From: Sphaerisporangium perillae
GTDB lineage: Bacteria; Actinomycetota; Actinomycetes; Streptosporangiales; Streptosporangiaceae
DNA length: 64,000 nucleotides
Reading direction: 5' to 3'
Assembly (NCBI RefSeq): GCF_023276435.1
Contig: NZ_JALLPO010000041.1
Coordinates: forward strand, 1-64,000
Position numbers and translations under genes: made by a program. Shown here in pieces: positions 31,243 to 40,647 of this stretch (the stretch's first letter is position 1; the number at the start of each line of letters is the position of its first letter). The notes under the pieces were generated by a model. That model saw nothing but the letters and a program-made list of their open reading frames with translations, did no database searches and had not been told where the DNA came from.

Positions 31243-32751
31243 TTAGGCCGATCCTGGAGAGTGCACCACTACGTCATAGATGGTGCCACGAAACTTCCCC
31301 TCAAAGGCCGGAAGGCGCGTAAACCAGATCAAAACGTACCGACCACTTGCGGCCTTCTCGGGTGTGAGGGTCACCGTGCCGGAGACATTCTCCTGCTTGG
31401 CGGCTGTTTTCAGCGAGCCGAGGTCGGGCGCGTCGCCGATTTTCAATTCGATGGACGAACCGGGCATGTCGCCGAGAGAGACGACCACATCGGAGATCGT
31501 GGTCTCCTTGCTCAGCTCCAGTATGAGGCCGACGCCCTTCTTGAGACGGCCGAACTCCGGGGTCTCGTACTTGTCGGTGTGCCACTCGGTCGACGGCTTG
31601 CCGTCGATGGCCAGCGGGGCCCACTCGGGATGCTCGGCACGGTCGCTGCCCAGCGGGTCGAACCCGTTGGCGCTCGACGGCTTCACCGTCGAAATCTTGG
31701 GGGCCCGCGCCTGGGACTGCGAGGCGGAGGCGGCGGGCGCGGGCGACCGCTTGCCGAGGGTCTGGCCCAGCGTCCAGGCGCCGATGCCGACCGCGGCGAT
31801 GATCAGGAGGATCACCACGGTGATCATCGCGCGGCCGGCCATGCCGCCGGACTGGCGGGGCCTGGCCGAGGAGACCGGGTGCGTCTGCGCCGGCGGGCGG
31901 GGCTGCCTGGCCGACTCGGTGTCGGTGGGAGCCTCCGAGCGCAGGCTGATGGCGGGAGGCGTCGCCGACACCGACACCGGCACGGGCGCGGGCCTCGGCA
32001 CCTCGGCGAGTGCCTCAGCCACCTCGGCCGGTGTCGTGAGCGCGGGCAGCCCGCGCCGGGGCTCCTGGAACAGGGCCCGGCAGGTGATGGCGTCGAGGAA
32101 GCCGGGAACGCCCGCCGTGACCTGGCGCGGCGTGCAGATCTTGCCGTCGTCGAGCGGCGCGGGCGGCAGGTCGACCTCCCCGTCACCCGGCCAGTGGCCC
32201 GTCAGCGCCGTGTAGAGCAGGCGACCGAGCCCTTCGGCGTCCTCGCGGCCGGCGTCGTCGCTCTGGATGTCGCACAGGGAGGCGTCCACGGCCAGCCCGA
32301 GCAGCTTGACGGTGCTGCCGGCGGTCCAGATGAGACGGTCGGGCGTGAGGCAGAGGTGGGCCAGGCCGGACTCGTGGGCGTGGGCGACCGCCTCGGCCGC
32401 CTCGGCGACCAGCGCGGCGGCGCGCTCGGGCGCCATGGGCCCAGAGGCCACCATGTCGGTCAGGGTCTCGCCGGTGACCCACTCGCTGACCACGTAGGCC
32501 TGGCCGTCCTCCTCGGCGGCGTCGAAGACCTGGGTGAGCCGGGGGTCGGTCAGGCGGCTGGCCCGGCGGGCCGCGGTCACGACCTCGGCGACGCGGTCGA
32601 AGTCGGGGGACAGCGTGAGGACGCAGACGGGCCGCGCGAGCACCTCGTCGATGGCCTTCCACAAGGTGGCGCCACCCGACTCGCTGACGCGGTCTTCCAG
32701 GCGGAACCGGTCGGCCAGGCGGCCGCCGGGCTCCACGGCCGGGGCGTTCAT
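31243..32751 (-). CDS. Membrane pseudokinase with C-terminal extracytoplasmic domain
   Basis: 502 residues. Residues 1-245 read as a Ser/Thr kinase fold with lost catalysis: HRD is replaced (GLAHLCLTPDRLIWT), DFG by LGLAVD, and no clear ATP lysine is seen. A Pro/Ser linker, one membrane segment (about 310-330, AMITVVILLIIAAVGIGAW), and a C-terminal beta-rich domain (NGFDPLGSDRAEHPEWAPL onwards) follow. In mycobacteria the MurJ homologue carries a fused pseudokinase recruiting FhaA to control lipid II flipping; here the pseudokinase is a separate gene next to murJ. The same role is inferred. Confidence 0.82.
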   Translation of the reverse strand: MNAPAVEPGGRLADRFRLEDRVSESGGATLWKAIDEVLARPVCVLTLSPDFDRVAEVVTAARRASRLTDPRLTQVFDAAEEDGQAYVVSEWVTGETLTDMVASGPMAPERAAALVAEAAEAVAHAHESGLAHLCLTPDRLIWTAGSTVKLLGLAVDASLCDIQSDDAGREDAEGLGRLLYTALTGHWPGDGEVDLPPAPLDDGKICTPRQVTAGVPGFLDAITCRALFQEPRRGLPALTTPAEVAEALAEVPRPAPVPVSVSATPPAISLRSEAPTDTESARQPRPPAQTHPVSSARPRQSGGMAGRAMITVVILLIIAAVGIGAWTLGQTLGKRSPAPAASASQSQARAPKISTVKPSSANGFDPLGSDRAEHPEWAPLAIDGKPSTEWHTDKYETPEFGRLKKGVGLILELSKETTISDVVVSLGDMPGSSIELKIGDAPDLGSLKTAAKQENVSGTVTLTPEKAASGRYVLIWFTRLPAFEGKFRGTIYDVVVHSPGSA

Positions 32752-32932
32752 GAGGCGATCCTCTCCCTGGTCGCGGGCGATGTCCGTGCGAATGCCCCCA
32801 CGCCCCTCCTGCTCATCGTCAGCCGGCGGCGCCCGGTCCTCACCGCGCGCCGGGCACCATCGTAGTCCGGAGCGGGTCTCGTCCGTGTTGCCCTTTGAAC
32901 ACGGGCGAACCGGACTTCCGGGTTACCTATGA

Positions 32933-34546
32933 CTAGCGGCCTACCCGCCCCGCCACAAGCCCAATGATCGAGCTGATTTCGGCAATGCGCATCCATTGCG
33001 AGGTGACCAGGTAGACCAGCCCGCCCAGCCCACCGCCCGCGACCAGCATGATCGCCGAGCTGAGCGGTGTGACACCGGCCAGCGCCTCGGTCGCCCAGAG
33101 CGCGATCAGCGCGACGACGGCGGCCGGGATGGCGGCGCCGTACATGCGCGAGAGTCCGGAGGCCACGATGCGGCCGCCGAGCCCGCCGCCCACCTTGCGG
33201 CTCGCCAGCGTCCAGGCGACCGTGCCACCGACGACGTAGGCGGCCGTGAAGGCCAGGGCGAGCCCCATGACGATCAGGTGGGGCGGCAGTGTCAGGTACA
33301 GGATGTAGCTCAGCGTGGCGTTCACCGCGACGTTCCCCGCGGCGATGAGCGCGGGGGTGCGGGTGTCGCCGAAGCTGTAGAAGACGCGCAGCAGGAGCTG
33401 GTAGATCGAGAACGGCACGAGCGCGAGCCCGAACACCTGCAAGACGTTGCCCATGCTCAGGGCGTCCTCCACCGACGTGCTGCCGTGGCCGAAGATCAGC
33501 ACGGTCACCGCCGGCCCGAGGACCATCAGTAGCAGCCCGCACGGCACGATCACGCAGGAGACCAGGCGCACCCCGGAGGCGAACTCCTCCCGGATGGCGC
33601 CGAACTCCCCCTCGTGCACGTAGCGGCTCATCCTCGGGAGCATCGCCGTGATCACCGAGACGGCGATGATGCCGTAGGGAAGCTGGAACAGCTGGAAGGC
33701 GTAGCTGTAGGACGCGATGCCCGCGACGTGCTCGCCGCCCGCCTTCGCGGTGGCGCCCGTGGCCAGGTTCGTGGTGACGATGTAGCCGACCTGGTTGAGC
33801 ACGACGAAGGCGAGCGTCCACACGCCGGCCTTGCCCATCTCGCCCAGCCTCGCGTGGCGCAGATCGAACCGGGGGACGAACCGGAACCCCACCCGGTGCA
33901 CCGAGATCACCAGCACGATCGACTGGATGACGATGCCCGCCGTGGTGCCGAGCCCGAGCAGCGCCAGGTCCGAGCCTGACACCGCGCCGATGTCGCCGCC
34001 GGCGCGGCTGACGAAGTGGTAGAGGAACCCGACCCCGATGACCACGACGTTGTTGAGCACGGGGGCCCACATCGGCGCCGCGAAGCGGTCACGGGTGTTC
34101 AGGATGGCCCCGGCGATCGCGCCGATGCCGAAGAAGGCGATCTGCGGCAGGATGTAGCGCGCCAGCGTGGTGGCGACCTCGGTGCTGCGCGGAGACAGGT
34201 CCGTGGTGAGGAGCCCGATCAGCAGCGGCGCGCACAGCACGCCCACCACCGCGATCACGATGAGCGCCAGCGTCGCCACGGTCATCAGCCGCTGCTCGTA
34301 CGCACGGCCTCCGTCCGCGTCATGCTTCTGCGCCTTGACGATCATCGGCACGATGACGCTGCTGAGCACCCCGCCGATGAGCAGGTCGAACAGGATGAAA
34401 GGGATCGTGTACGCGACGTTGTAGGCGTCGCCCAGCGCGGCGACGCCGATGGCCGAGGCGAGCACCGCCGTACGCACGAAGCCGGTCAGGCGGGACACCA
34501 TGGTGCCCGCGGCCATGATTGCGCTGGCGCGCAACATCCGGCTCAT
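32933..34546 (-). CDS. murJ: Lipid II flippase MurJ (MviN)
   Basis: 537 residues from ATG 34546, which overlaps the stop of the DUF6049 gene (ATGA). About 14 membrane segments of the MOP superfamily. It begins SRMLRASAIMAAGTMVSRLT and the conserved GFVRTAVLASAIG and PYGIIAVSVITAMLPRMSR motifs are seen. Flips lipid II to the outer face for peptidoglycan synthesis. Followed by the pseudokinase gene and sigM, the conserved actinobacterial arrangement. Confidence 0.93.
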   Translation of the reverse strand: MSRMLRASAIMAAGTMVSRLTGFVRTAVLASAIGVAALGDAYNVAYTIPFILFDLLIGGVLSSVIVPMIVKAQKHDADGGRAYEQRLMTVATLALIVIAVVGVLCAPLLIGLLTTDLSPRSTEVATTLARYILPQIAFFGIGAIAGAILNTRDRFAAPMWAPVLNNVVVIGVGFLYHFVSRAGGDIGAVSGSDLALLGLGTTAGIVIQSIVLVISVHRVGFRFVPRFDLRHARLGEMGKAGVWTLAFVVLNQVGYIVTTNLATGATAKAGGEHVAGIASYSYAFQLFQLPYGIIAVSVITAMLPRMSRYVHEGEFGAIREEFASGVRLVSCVIVPCGLLLMVLGPAVTVLIFGHGSTSVEDALSMGNVLQVFGLALVPFSIYQLLLRVFYSFGDTRTPALIAAGNVAVNATLSYILYLTLPPHLIVMGLALAFTAAYVVGGTVAWTLASRKVGGGLGGRIVASGLSRMYGAAIPAAVVALIALWATEALAGVTPLSSAIMLVAGGGLGGLVYLVTSQWMRIAEISSIIGLVAGRVGR

Positions 34547-36768
34547 GAAGGCCCCTCTCGATGCTGGGCGGGTTCGGGGACGGCCCGCGGCCCGCGCTGC
34601 CCCGCGCCGCGCCCCTTGGCGGTCCGGCGTGAGCGGCGGCGCAGGATGCGCAACACCACGGCGGCGAGCATCACGGCGAGCGCGGCTCCCACGATCACCA
34701 GCGCGATGGCGCCGTACCCCGTGGTGTTGACGATCACCTCGACCGGCAGGCCGTACCGCACGCCGCTGGCGGTGGTGAGCTGCACCTTGACCGTCGTCTG
34801 GCCGCCACCGTGGGCGACCATCGGGATGTCGAGCGGCCTGGTCTTGCCGGGACTGATCGTGACCGGTGACTCGTACTCGCCGATGGTGAGCAGCTTGCGG
34901 TCGCCGGAGGTGATCCTGACGCCGACGGTGACCTCTTCGTTCTGCAGGTCGTTGCGGATGCTGATCGGCACGACGCCGTTCTGGCCCGCGACCGTGCGCT
35001 GCTCGCTGCTGGACACCGAGATGGCGTTGGTGCGCGTGGTGACCGACGAGTCGATCTGCTTGATCAGCGGATTGGCGTTGCCGGTGCGCCCGCGCCAGGC
35101 CGCCGAGGTGACGCGCAGCAGGGCGGTGTCGAAGACCCGCCGGTGGTCCTTGGTGACGGTGGCGGTGAGCTCGGCGCGGTTGCTGAGCTTCCTGACCACG
35201 CCGAGGTAGGCCTTGCTCAGCTCGGCCTGCTGGTCCTTGTCGGTGTACACCAGGTCGCCGCGGGGGACGGCGGTCTTGGACGGCTTGACCGAGCTCAGGG
35301 TGACCGGCTTGAGCCACGGCGCGGACGCGGCGGTCTTCAGCAGCGTGGTGACGAACGCCGGATCGGGGTTCCACCGGCGCGGGGGCGCCGCCACGACCGT
35401 ACGGGACTCGGCGGGCCGCTCGGCGCTGATCATCGCGGTCTCGGCGAGGAAGCGCTGGGTGGTGAGGGCCGTGACGCCGGCGCCGGACGTGCCCGTCGTC
35501 GCGATGAGCTGGCTCAGCACCGGATCGGCCAGCAGCACGTTGACCGGCTTCTGCACGGTGTCCACGGTGGCGGCGGCGTCGGGCGTGTAGGTGAGAGGAG
35601 TGCTCGGCGGGAGGGCCGTCGCGGTGAGCAGCACCGTGCGGACGTCACCGACCGCCAGGACGTCCAGCGCGTCGCGGTCGATCACCCCGCCGACGGGCCA
35701 GTTCGTGGCGGTGCCGACGTCCTTGCCGAGCAGCTCGGTCGCGACGGCGGCGCCCTGCTTCAACGCGATGCCGGTGGCGGTGTCCAGCCCATGGTGGGTG
35801 ATCGCCGCGACGTCGGGATCGGCGTACGGCGTGGCGGAGACGGGAGCCTTCTCGAGGGCGGTGCGGAGCCTCTGCAGCCATCGTGAGGTGGTCTGGTCGC
35901 CCGGCTTCCGTTCGGTGGCGGCGTCGGCGGCGGTGCCGGTCCGGAGGCTGTAGCCCTTCGCCATGGCCTGCGCGTCGTCCAGCACGGCCGGGTCGACGAA
36001 CCAGCTCACGCCCTTGGACGGAGTCTCGGCGATCTTGAGGATCTTGCCCAGGCGCCCGTCGTCGGCGACGGTCTCGCGCAGGCCGTCGTCGACGAAGGTG
36101 GAATCGTCGCCGCGATGGGGCTGGTCGACGATGGGCAGCGCCCAGGCGATCTTCGTGCGGGAGACCTGCTGGTTTTTGGGGGCGTACGGCAGGAACGTGC
36201 GCTGGGCGGCGAGCTGCTGACCCGCCGCGTCGACGAGCTCGATCGTGACCGGGTACACGCCGAAGCGGTACATGCCGAGCTCGGCCGGTGTGACGACGAA
36301 CTCCCAGGGGAACTGCCCGGAGGCGACCAGCTGGTCCACCAAGACGGTCTTGCGGGACTGGTCGAGGATCTGGCCGCCGTCGGCGAAGGACTGCATCTCG
36401 GTGCGGGTGGCGAACGGCTGCCGGGAGAAGCGCAACCGGATCGAGAGCCCGGTCAGAGTGGTGGCCCCGCTGTTGGCCACGACCCCGGAGATCTTGACCT
36501 GCGCGGCCGGCTCGCGAGGCGCCTGCGGCGTGATGGCGCTGACCTGGACCTGGGTGTCCTGGCGGCGGGTGACCTTCGTCGTGACCGGGGTCATGACGCT
36601 TTCACCAGGCGTTGCGCCCACGCGAGCCGTGCCGGCCGAGCCCTCCGCTCGTACGGCGCCCGTCCCCGCCACCTCGGCCACGGCCGCGCCGGTGGCACCG
36701 GAGACGGCCACCGGGGTCGTGAGGAACGCGGCGGTCAGTACGAAGATCAGGGCGGCTCCGCGGGTCAC
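34543..36768 (-). CDS. DUF6049 family secreted/membrane protein
   Basis: 741 residues. N-terminal signal peptide (RGAALIFVLTAAFLTTPVA), a large extracytoplasmic region with beta-rich parts, and a single C-terminal membrane segment (AIALVIVGAALAVMLAAVVL) followed by a basic, Arg/Pro-rich cytoplasmic tail. This architecture and its place directly before murJ match the uncharacterised DUF6049 family, probably an envelope protein. The stop overlaps the murJ start, suggesting coupled translation. No catalytic motif recognised. Confidence 0.8.
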   Translation of the reverse strand: MTRGAALIFVLTAAFLTTPVAVSGATGAAVAEVAGTGAVRAEGSAGTARVGATPGESVMTPVTTKVTRRQDTQVQVSAITPQAPREPAAQVKISGVVANSGATTLTGLSIRLRFSRQPFATRTEMQSFADGGQILDQSRKTVLVDQLVASGQFPWEFVVTPAELGMYRFGVYPVTIELVDAAGQQLAAQRTFLPYAPKNQQVSRTKIAWALPIVDQPHRGDDSTFVDDGLRETVADDGRLGKILKIAETPSKGVSWFVDPAVLDDAQAMAKGYSLRTGTAADAATERKPGDQTTSRWLQRLRTALEKAPVSATPYADPDVAAITHHGLDTATGIALKQGAAVATELLGKDVGTATNWPVGGVIDRDALDVLAVGDVRTVLLTATALPPSTPLTYTPDAAATVDTVQKPVNVLLADPVLSQLIATTGTSGAGVTALTTQRFLAETAMISAERPAESRTVVAAPPRRWNPDPAFVTTLLKTAASAPWLKPVTLSSVKPSKTAVPRGDLVYTDKDQQAELSKAYLGVVRKLSNRAELTATVTKDHRRVFDTALLRVTSAAWRGRTGNANPLIKQIDSSVTTRTNAISVSSSEQRTVAGQNGVVPISIRNDLQNEEVTVGVRITSGDRKLLTIGEYESPVTISPGKTRPLDIPMVAHGGGQTTVKVQLTTASGVRYGLPVEVIVNTTGYGAIALVIVGAALAVMLAAVVLRILRRRSRRTAKGRGAGQRGPRAVPEPAQHREGPS

Positions 36769-36814
36769 GTGCCGGCCAGGGGTGGAGTGGGACGCACGCC
36801 CAGAATGGTATGGC

Positions 36815-37393
36815 CTAAAGCAGAGCGGGCGGCGATTCGCAGCGAGGCAGGCCCATCACCGGGCGTACCTCTCTGGACCCGGGCATGCGCACCGTCTTGT
36901 GGCGTGTCGCCTGCAGGTCGACGTACTTCCCCCGGGTGAGTGATAGCAGGTCAAGGGTACGAAGCCGCAGGGCCGTGCGGCGCTCGCCGGTCGGGGAGTA
37001 CACCAGCTCGTCGGGGTCGTCCGGGTCCGCCAGACGCTCGTCGATCAGGACGGTGAGCTCCTCGGGGAGCAGCAGGGGTGACACCGATGTGGCGGCGTAG
37101 TCGGTGGCGGAGTTGACCAGGAACGCGGGCGCCGGGCGGACGCGCCGGGCGCCGAGGAGGGCTCCGACGGCCCCGGGGCGCGGGGGCGAGGCGACCGTCG
37201 TGACCACGGCTACGGGCTCGCGCGACGCGCGGGTGGTGACCTCGAAGACCGTGACGCGAATGCAGGACGCCGGCTCGGCGTGGAGAATGGCAGGGAGGTC
37301 GTCGGCGCATGTCAAGGCGCGCGGAAGCCGTACGATCTCATGGTGGATCTGGTGGGACAGGAGCCAGCGGTGGATCGCGAGGGCATCTTTCAT
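36815..37393 (-). CDS. YbaK/ProX-type aminoacyl-tRNA deacylase family protein
   Basis: 192 residues beginning MKDALAIHRWLLSHQIHHEI. The fold resembles the YbaK/EbsC editing domain that hydrolyses mischarged aminoacyl-tRNAs (for example Cys-tRNA-Pro). The C-terminus has a basic LLSLTRGKYVDLQATRH. Catalytic lysine assignment is uncertain, so activity is unproven. Divergent from cca, with which it forms a tRNA-quality theme. Confidence 0.72.
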   Translation of the reverse strand: MKDALAIHRWLLSHQIHHEIVRLPRALTCADDLPAILHAEPASCIRVTVFEVTTRASREPVAVVTTVASPPRPGAVGALLGARRVRPAPAFLVNSATDYAATSVSPLLLPEELTVLIDERLADPDDPDELVYSPTGERRTALRLRTLDLLSLTRGKYVDLQATRHKTVRMPGSREVRPVMGLPRCESPPALL

Positions 37394-37537
37394 CTCTCGT
37401 GCTCCTTGTCTTGTCCGGGTGCCCCCGACAGATCTACGACCGACCGTAACCTGGTGATCGCTTGGGGTGTATCCCCGGGCGGGTTACACCAGGGCTAGCT
37501 CGGAGATTCTCTTCCGTAACCGAAGGACCTACCCAGC

Positions 37538-38977
37538 TTGTCCGTCTCAAATCTGAGCGTTAGTCAGCAGAGGGCCGTGATCGACCTATTTCGGCGGATT
37601 GCGCCGATAGCCGATGAGCTCGGCGAGTTGTTCGCCGCGCAACGGCATGAGCTCGCCGTGGTCGGCGGCTCGGTCCGCGACGTCTTCCTCGGCCGCATCG
37701 GCAACGACCTCGACCTGACCACCGACGCGCGCCCTGAGCGGGTGCTGGAGATAGTCAAGGACTGGGCCGACTCCATCTGGACGATCGGCATCGACTTCGG
37801 CACGGTCGGCGTCCGCAAGGGCAACTGGGTCCTGGAGATCACCACCTACCGCAGCGAGTCCTACGACTCCAAGTCCCGCAAGCCCGAGGTCGTCTACGGG
37901 GAGACCCTCGAGGCCGACCTCGAGCGGCGCGACTTCGCGGTCAACGCCATGGCGGTACGGCTGCCCGGGCATGAGTTCGTCGACCCCTACGGCGGCCTGT
38001 CCGACCTCGCCGCCAAGCTGCTGCGCACGCCGGGCACGCCCGAGCAGTCCTTCGACGACGACCCGCTGAGGATGCTCCGGGCGGCGCGCTTCGCCTCCCA
38101 GCTCGGCTTCGCCGTCGATCCTCCGGTGGTCGCCGCGATGACGGCGATGGCCGATCGCATCGAGATCGTGTCCGCCGAGCGCATCCGGGACGAGCTGGAC
38201 AAGCTGATCTGCGGCGCCCATCCCCGGGAGGGCCTCGGCCTTCTGGTGGACACCGGGCTGGCCGCCCACGTGCTGCCCGAGCTGCCCAAGCTGCGGCTGG
38301 AGATCGACGAGCACCACCGCCACAAGGACGTCTACGAGCACACCCTCATCGTGCTCGAGCAGGCCATGGCGCTGGAGACCGCCGGGTGCGACCGGGTGCT
38401 CCGCTGGGCGGCCCTGCTGCACGACATCGGCAAGCCCAAGACGCGCCGGTACGAGGAGGCGGGGCGGGTCTCGTTCCACCACCACGAGGTCGTGGGCGCC
38501 CAGCTGACCAAGAAGCGCCTCAGCGAGCTGCGGTTCCCGAAGGACGTCGTCGCCGACGTCTCCCGGCTGGTGGAGCTGCACCTCCGCTTCCACGGCTACG
38601 GCACCGGAGAGTGGACCGACTCGGCGGTGCGCCGCTACGTCCGCGACGCCGGCCACCTGGTCGAGCGGCTGCACAAGCTCACCCGGGCCGACTGCACGAC
38701 CCGCAACAAGCGCAAGGCGCAGGCCCTGTCGCGCACCTACGACGATCTGGAGCAGCGCATCGCCCGCCTCGCCGACGAGGAGGAGCTGGCGAAGATGCGG
38801 CCCGAGCTCGACGGCAACGAGATCCAGCAGGTGCTGGGCGTGGGGCCGGGCCCCGTGGTGGGCAAGGCGTACAAGTTCCTGCTGGACATGCGCCTCGACG
38901 AGGGCATCGTCGGCAAGGACGCCGCGAAGGAGGCCCTACTGGAGTGGGCACGCGAGCAGGGCATCACCTCCACCTGA
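37538..38977 (+). CDS. cca: CCA tRNA nucleotidyltransferase
   Basis: 479 residues, class II poly(A)/CCA polymerase that builds or repairs the 3' CCA end of tRNAs. Nucleotidyltransferase motif VVGGSVRDVFLGRIGNDLDL with DLD metal ligands; RRDFAVNAMAVRLPG follows. An HD-type domain is present (HHRHKDVYEHTL, WAALLHDIGKPKTRR). TTG start at 37538 with GAAGGAC upstream. Usual place in this conserved region. Confidence 0.96.
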   Translation: MSVSNLSVSQQRAVIDLFRRIAPIADELGELFAAQRHELAVVGGSVRDVFLGRIGNDLDLTTDARPERVLEIVKDWADSIWTIGIDFGTVGVRKGNWVLEITTYRSESYDSKSRKPEVVYGETLEADLERRDFAVNAMAVRLPGHEFVDPYGGLSDLAAKLLRTPGTPEQSFDDDPLRMLRAARFASQLGFAVDPPVVAAMTAMADRIEIVSAERIRDELDKLICGAHPREGLGLLVDTGLAAHVLPELPKLRLEIDEHHRHKDVYEHTLIVLEQAMALETAGCDRVLRWAALLHDIGKPKTRRYEEAGRVSFHHHEVVGAQLTKKRLSELRFPKDVVADVSRLVELHLRFHGYGTGEWTDSAVRRYVRDAGHLVERLHKLTRADCTTRNKRKAQALSRTYDDLEQRIARLADEEELAKMRPELDGNEIQQVLGVGPGPVVGKAYKFLLDMRLDEGIVGKDAAKEALLEWAREQGITST

Positions 38978-39056
38978 GCCCGCCCGCCGGAGGCACGTCC
39001 TCCGGCGTGCGGGATTGGTCCGTTCGCCGCTGCCTTGTCGATGTTCCGGGTGAGGT

Positions 39057-39129
39057 TTGTCCACAGGCTGTCCGGGATACGGGAGGGTTTGTCCACAGGT
39101 TGGCTGGTCGTTCGGCGGAGTTGTCCACA
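39057..39129 (+). promoter_or_regulatory. Three perfect DnaA boxes at 32-bp intervals
   Basis: TTGTCCACA occurs at 39057-39065, 39089-39097 and 39121-39129, each followed by GG, all in the same orientation and exactly 32 bases apart (three helical turns). The sequence between boxes is not conserved. The gap runs from cca to bioA. Possible DnaA titration site or DnaA-controlled promoter of bioA. Confidence 0.85.
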
Positions 39130-39180
39130 GGCTCGCCGGTGCTCACGCCGATGGCCATGGCCCAGGGTTAGGGTTGCCGG

Positions 39181-40452
39181 GTGGACGCCGAGACCTTGCG
39201 CGATCTCGACCGGAGACACCTGTGGCATCCCTATGCCGCCGCCTCTCCGGCCGTCGCCGCCCACCCTGTCACCAGGGCCGAGGGCGTGCGGCTCACGCTC
39301 GCCGACGGGCGGGAGCTCATCGACGGCATGTCCTCCTGGTGGGCGGCCATCCACGGCCACAACCACCCCCGGCTCAACGCCGCCATCCGTGACCAGCTCG
39401 ACCGCATGGCGCACGTCATGTTCGGCGGCCTCACCCACGAGCCGGCGGTACGGCTCGGGCAGCGCCTCGCGCGGATGACCGGGCTGCAGAAGGTCTTCCT
39501 CGCCGACTCCGGCTCGGTGGCCGTCGAGGTCGCCATCAAGATGGCGATCCAGTGCACTGGCAGGAGCCGCCTGCTGACCGTCAAGGGCGGCTACCACGGC
39601 GACACGTTCGGGGCCATGTCCGTGTGCGACCCGGTGAACGGCATGCACCACCTGTTCACCGGCGTCCTGCCCTCCCACGTCTTCGCCGACAGACCGCCCG
39701 GCGACTACGGCACCCGGCCGGGGGCTCCCGCCGCGCAGGCGGCCGACCAGGCGTATCTCGACCATCTGAGCTCCTTGGTCGCGCGGCACGCCGGCGAGCT
39801 GGCGGCGATCATCGTCGAACCGGTGGTGCAGGGCGCCGGGGGCATGCGCTTCTACCATCCGGCCTATCTCAGAAGGCTCCGCGAGCTGGCCGACGAGCAT
39901 GGTCTGCTCCTCATCGCCGACGAGATCGCCACGGGCTTCGGGCGCACGGGCGAGCTGTTCGGCTGCGACCACGCGGGCGTCAGGCCCGACATCATGTGCG
40001 TCGGCAAGGCGCTGACCGGCGGCTCCCTCACCATGGCCGCCACGCTGTGCACGGCCGAGGTGGCCGAGCGCATCGGCGTTCTCATGCACGGGCCGACCTT
40101 CATGGCCAATCCACTGGCGGCCGCCGTGGCCGACGCCTCTCTCGCCCTTCTCGATGAGCGTCCCTGGCGCGAGGAGGTCAAGCGCATCGAGTCCGCCCTC
40201 GTCGAAGGGCTGGCCGCGGCCGCCGGCGCTCCCGGAGTCAAGCAGGTGCGGGTCCTTGGCGCGATCGGCGTCATCGAGACCGACGACCCCGTGGACGTGG
40301 CGAGAATCCAGGATGTCGTGATGGGGCACGGTGTCTGGCTGCGCCCGTTCGGGCACCTCCTCTACACGATGCCGCCTTACTCGACCGGCCCCGACGACCT
40401 CGCCGCGATCATCGAGGCGATGACCGCGGCGGCAGCCACCCTCTCCACCTGA
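39181..40452 (+). CDS. bioA: Adenosylmethionine-8-amino-7-oxononanoate aminotransferase (DAPA synthase)
   Basis: 423 residues. Class III PLP aminotransferase of biotin synthesis: KAPA to DAPA with S-adenosylmethionine as donor. It begins [13 protein letters not shown], has the family's [18 protein letters not shown], and the PLP lysine in [21 protein letters not shown] start at 39181 without a clear Shine-Dalgarno. No other bio gene lies in the window. The DnaA-box array ends 52 bases upstream. Confidence 0.94.
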   Translation: MDAETLRDLDRRHLWHPYAAASPAVAAHPVTRAEGVRLTLADGRELIDGMSSWWAAIHGHNHPRLNAAIRDQLDRMAHVMFGGLTHEPAVRLGQRLARMTGLQKVFLADSGSVAVEVAIKMAIQCTGRSRLLTVKGGYHGDTFGAMSVCDPVNGMHHLFTGVLPSHVFADRPPGDYGTRPGAPAAQAADQAYLDHLSSLVARHAGELAAIIVEPVVQGAGGMRFYHPAYLRRLRELADEHGLLLIADEIATGFGRTGELFGCDHAGVRPDIMCVGKALTGGSLTMAATLCTAEVAERIGVLMHGPTFMANPLAAAVADASLALLDERPWREEVKRIESALVEGLAAAAGAPGVKQVRVLGAIGVIETDDPVDVARIQDVVMGHGVWLRPFGHLLYTMPPYSTGPDDLAAIIEAMTAAAATLST

Positions 40453-40551
40453 TCCTGGCCCCGGTCTCCCGGATCAGCGGGCCGCCTCCTGAAGGGTGCG
40501 GGCTGCCTGGTCCCGGTGTCCTGGGTGGGGGCCGCTTCCTGTAGAGCACGG

Positions 40552-40647
40552 GCTGCCCGGATCCCGGTCTTCCGGTTCAGCGGGGTGCCCGGGTCCCGGT
40601 GTGCTGGTTCAGCGGGGTGCCCTGGTCTTGGTCTGTCGGGTCAGCGG
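40552..40647. repeat. 32-bp tandem repeat, three copies
   Basis: Units 40552-40583, 40584-40615 and 40616-40647, each ending TTCAGCGG or similar. The last unit runs into the 3' end of the MFS gene, so its TCA is the MFS stop codon. Related fragments lie further left toward bioA (about 40465-40530). Confidence 0.8.
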
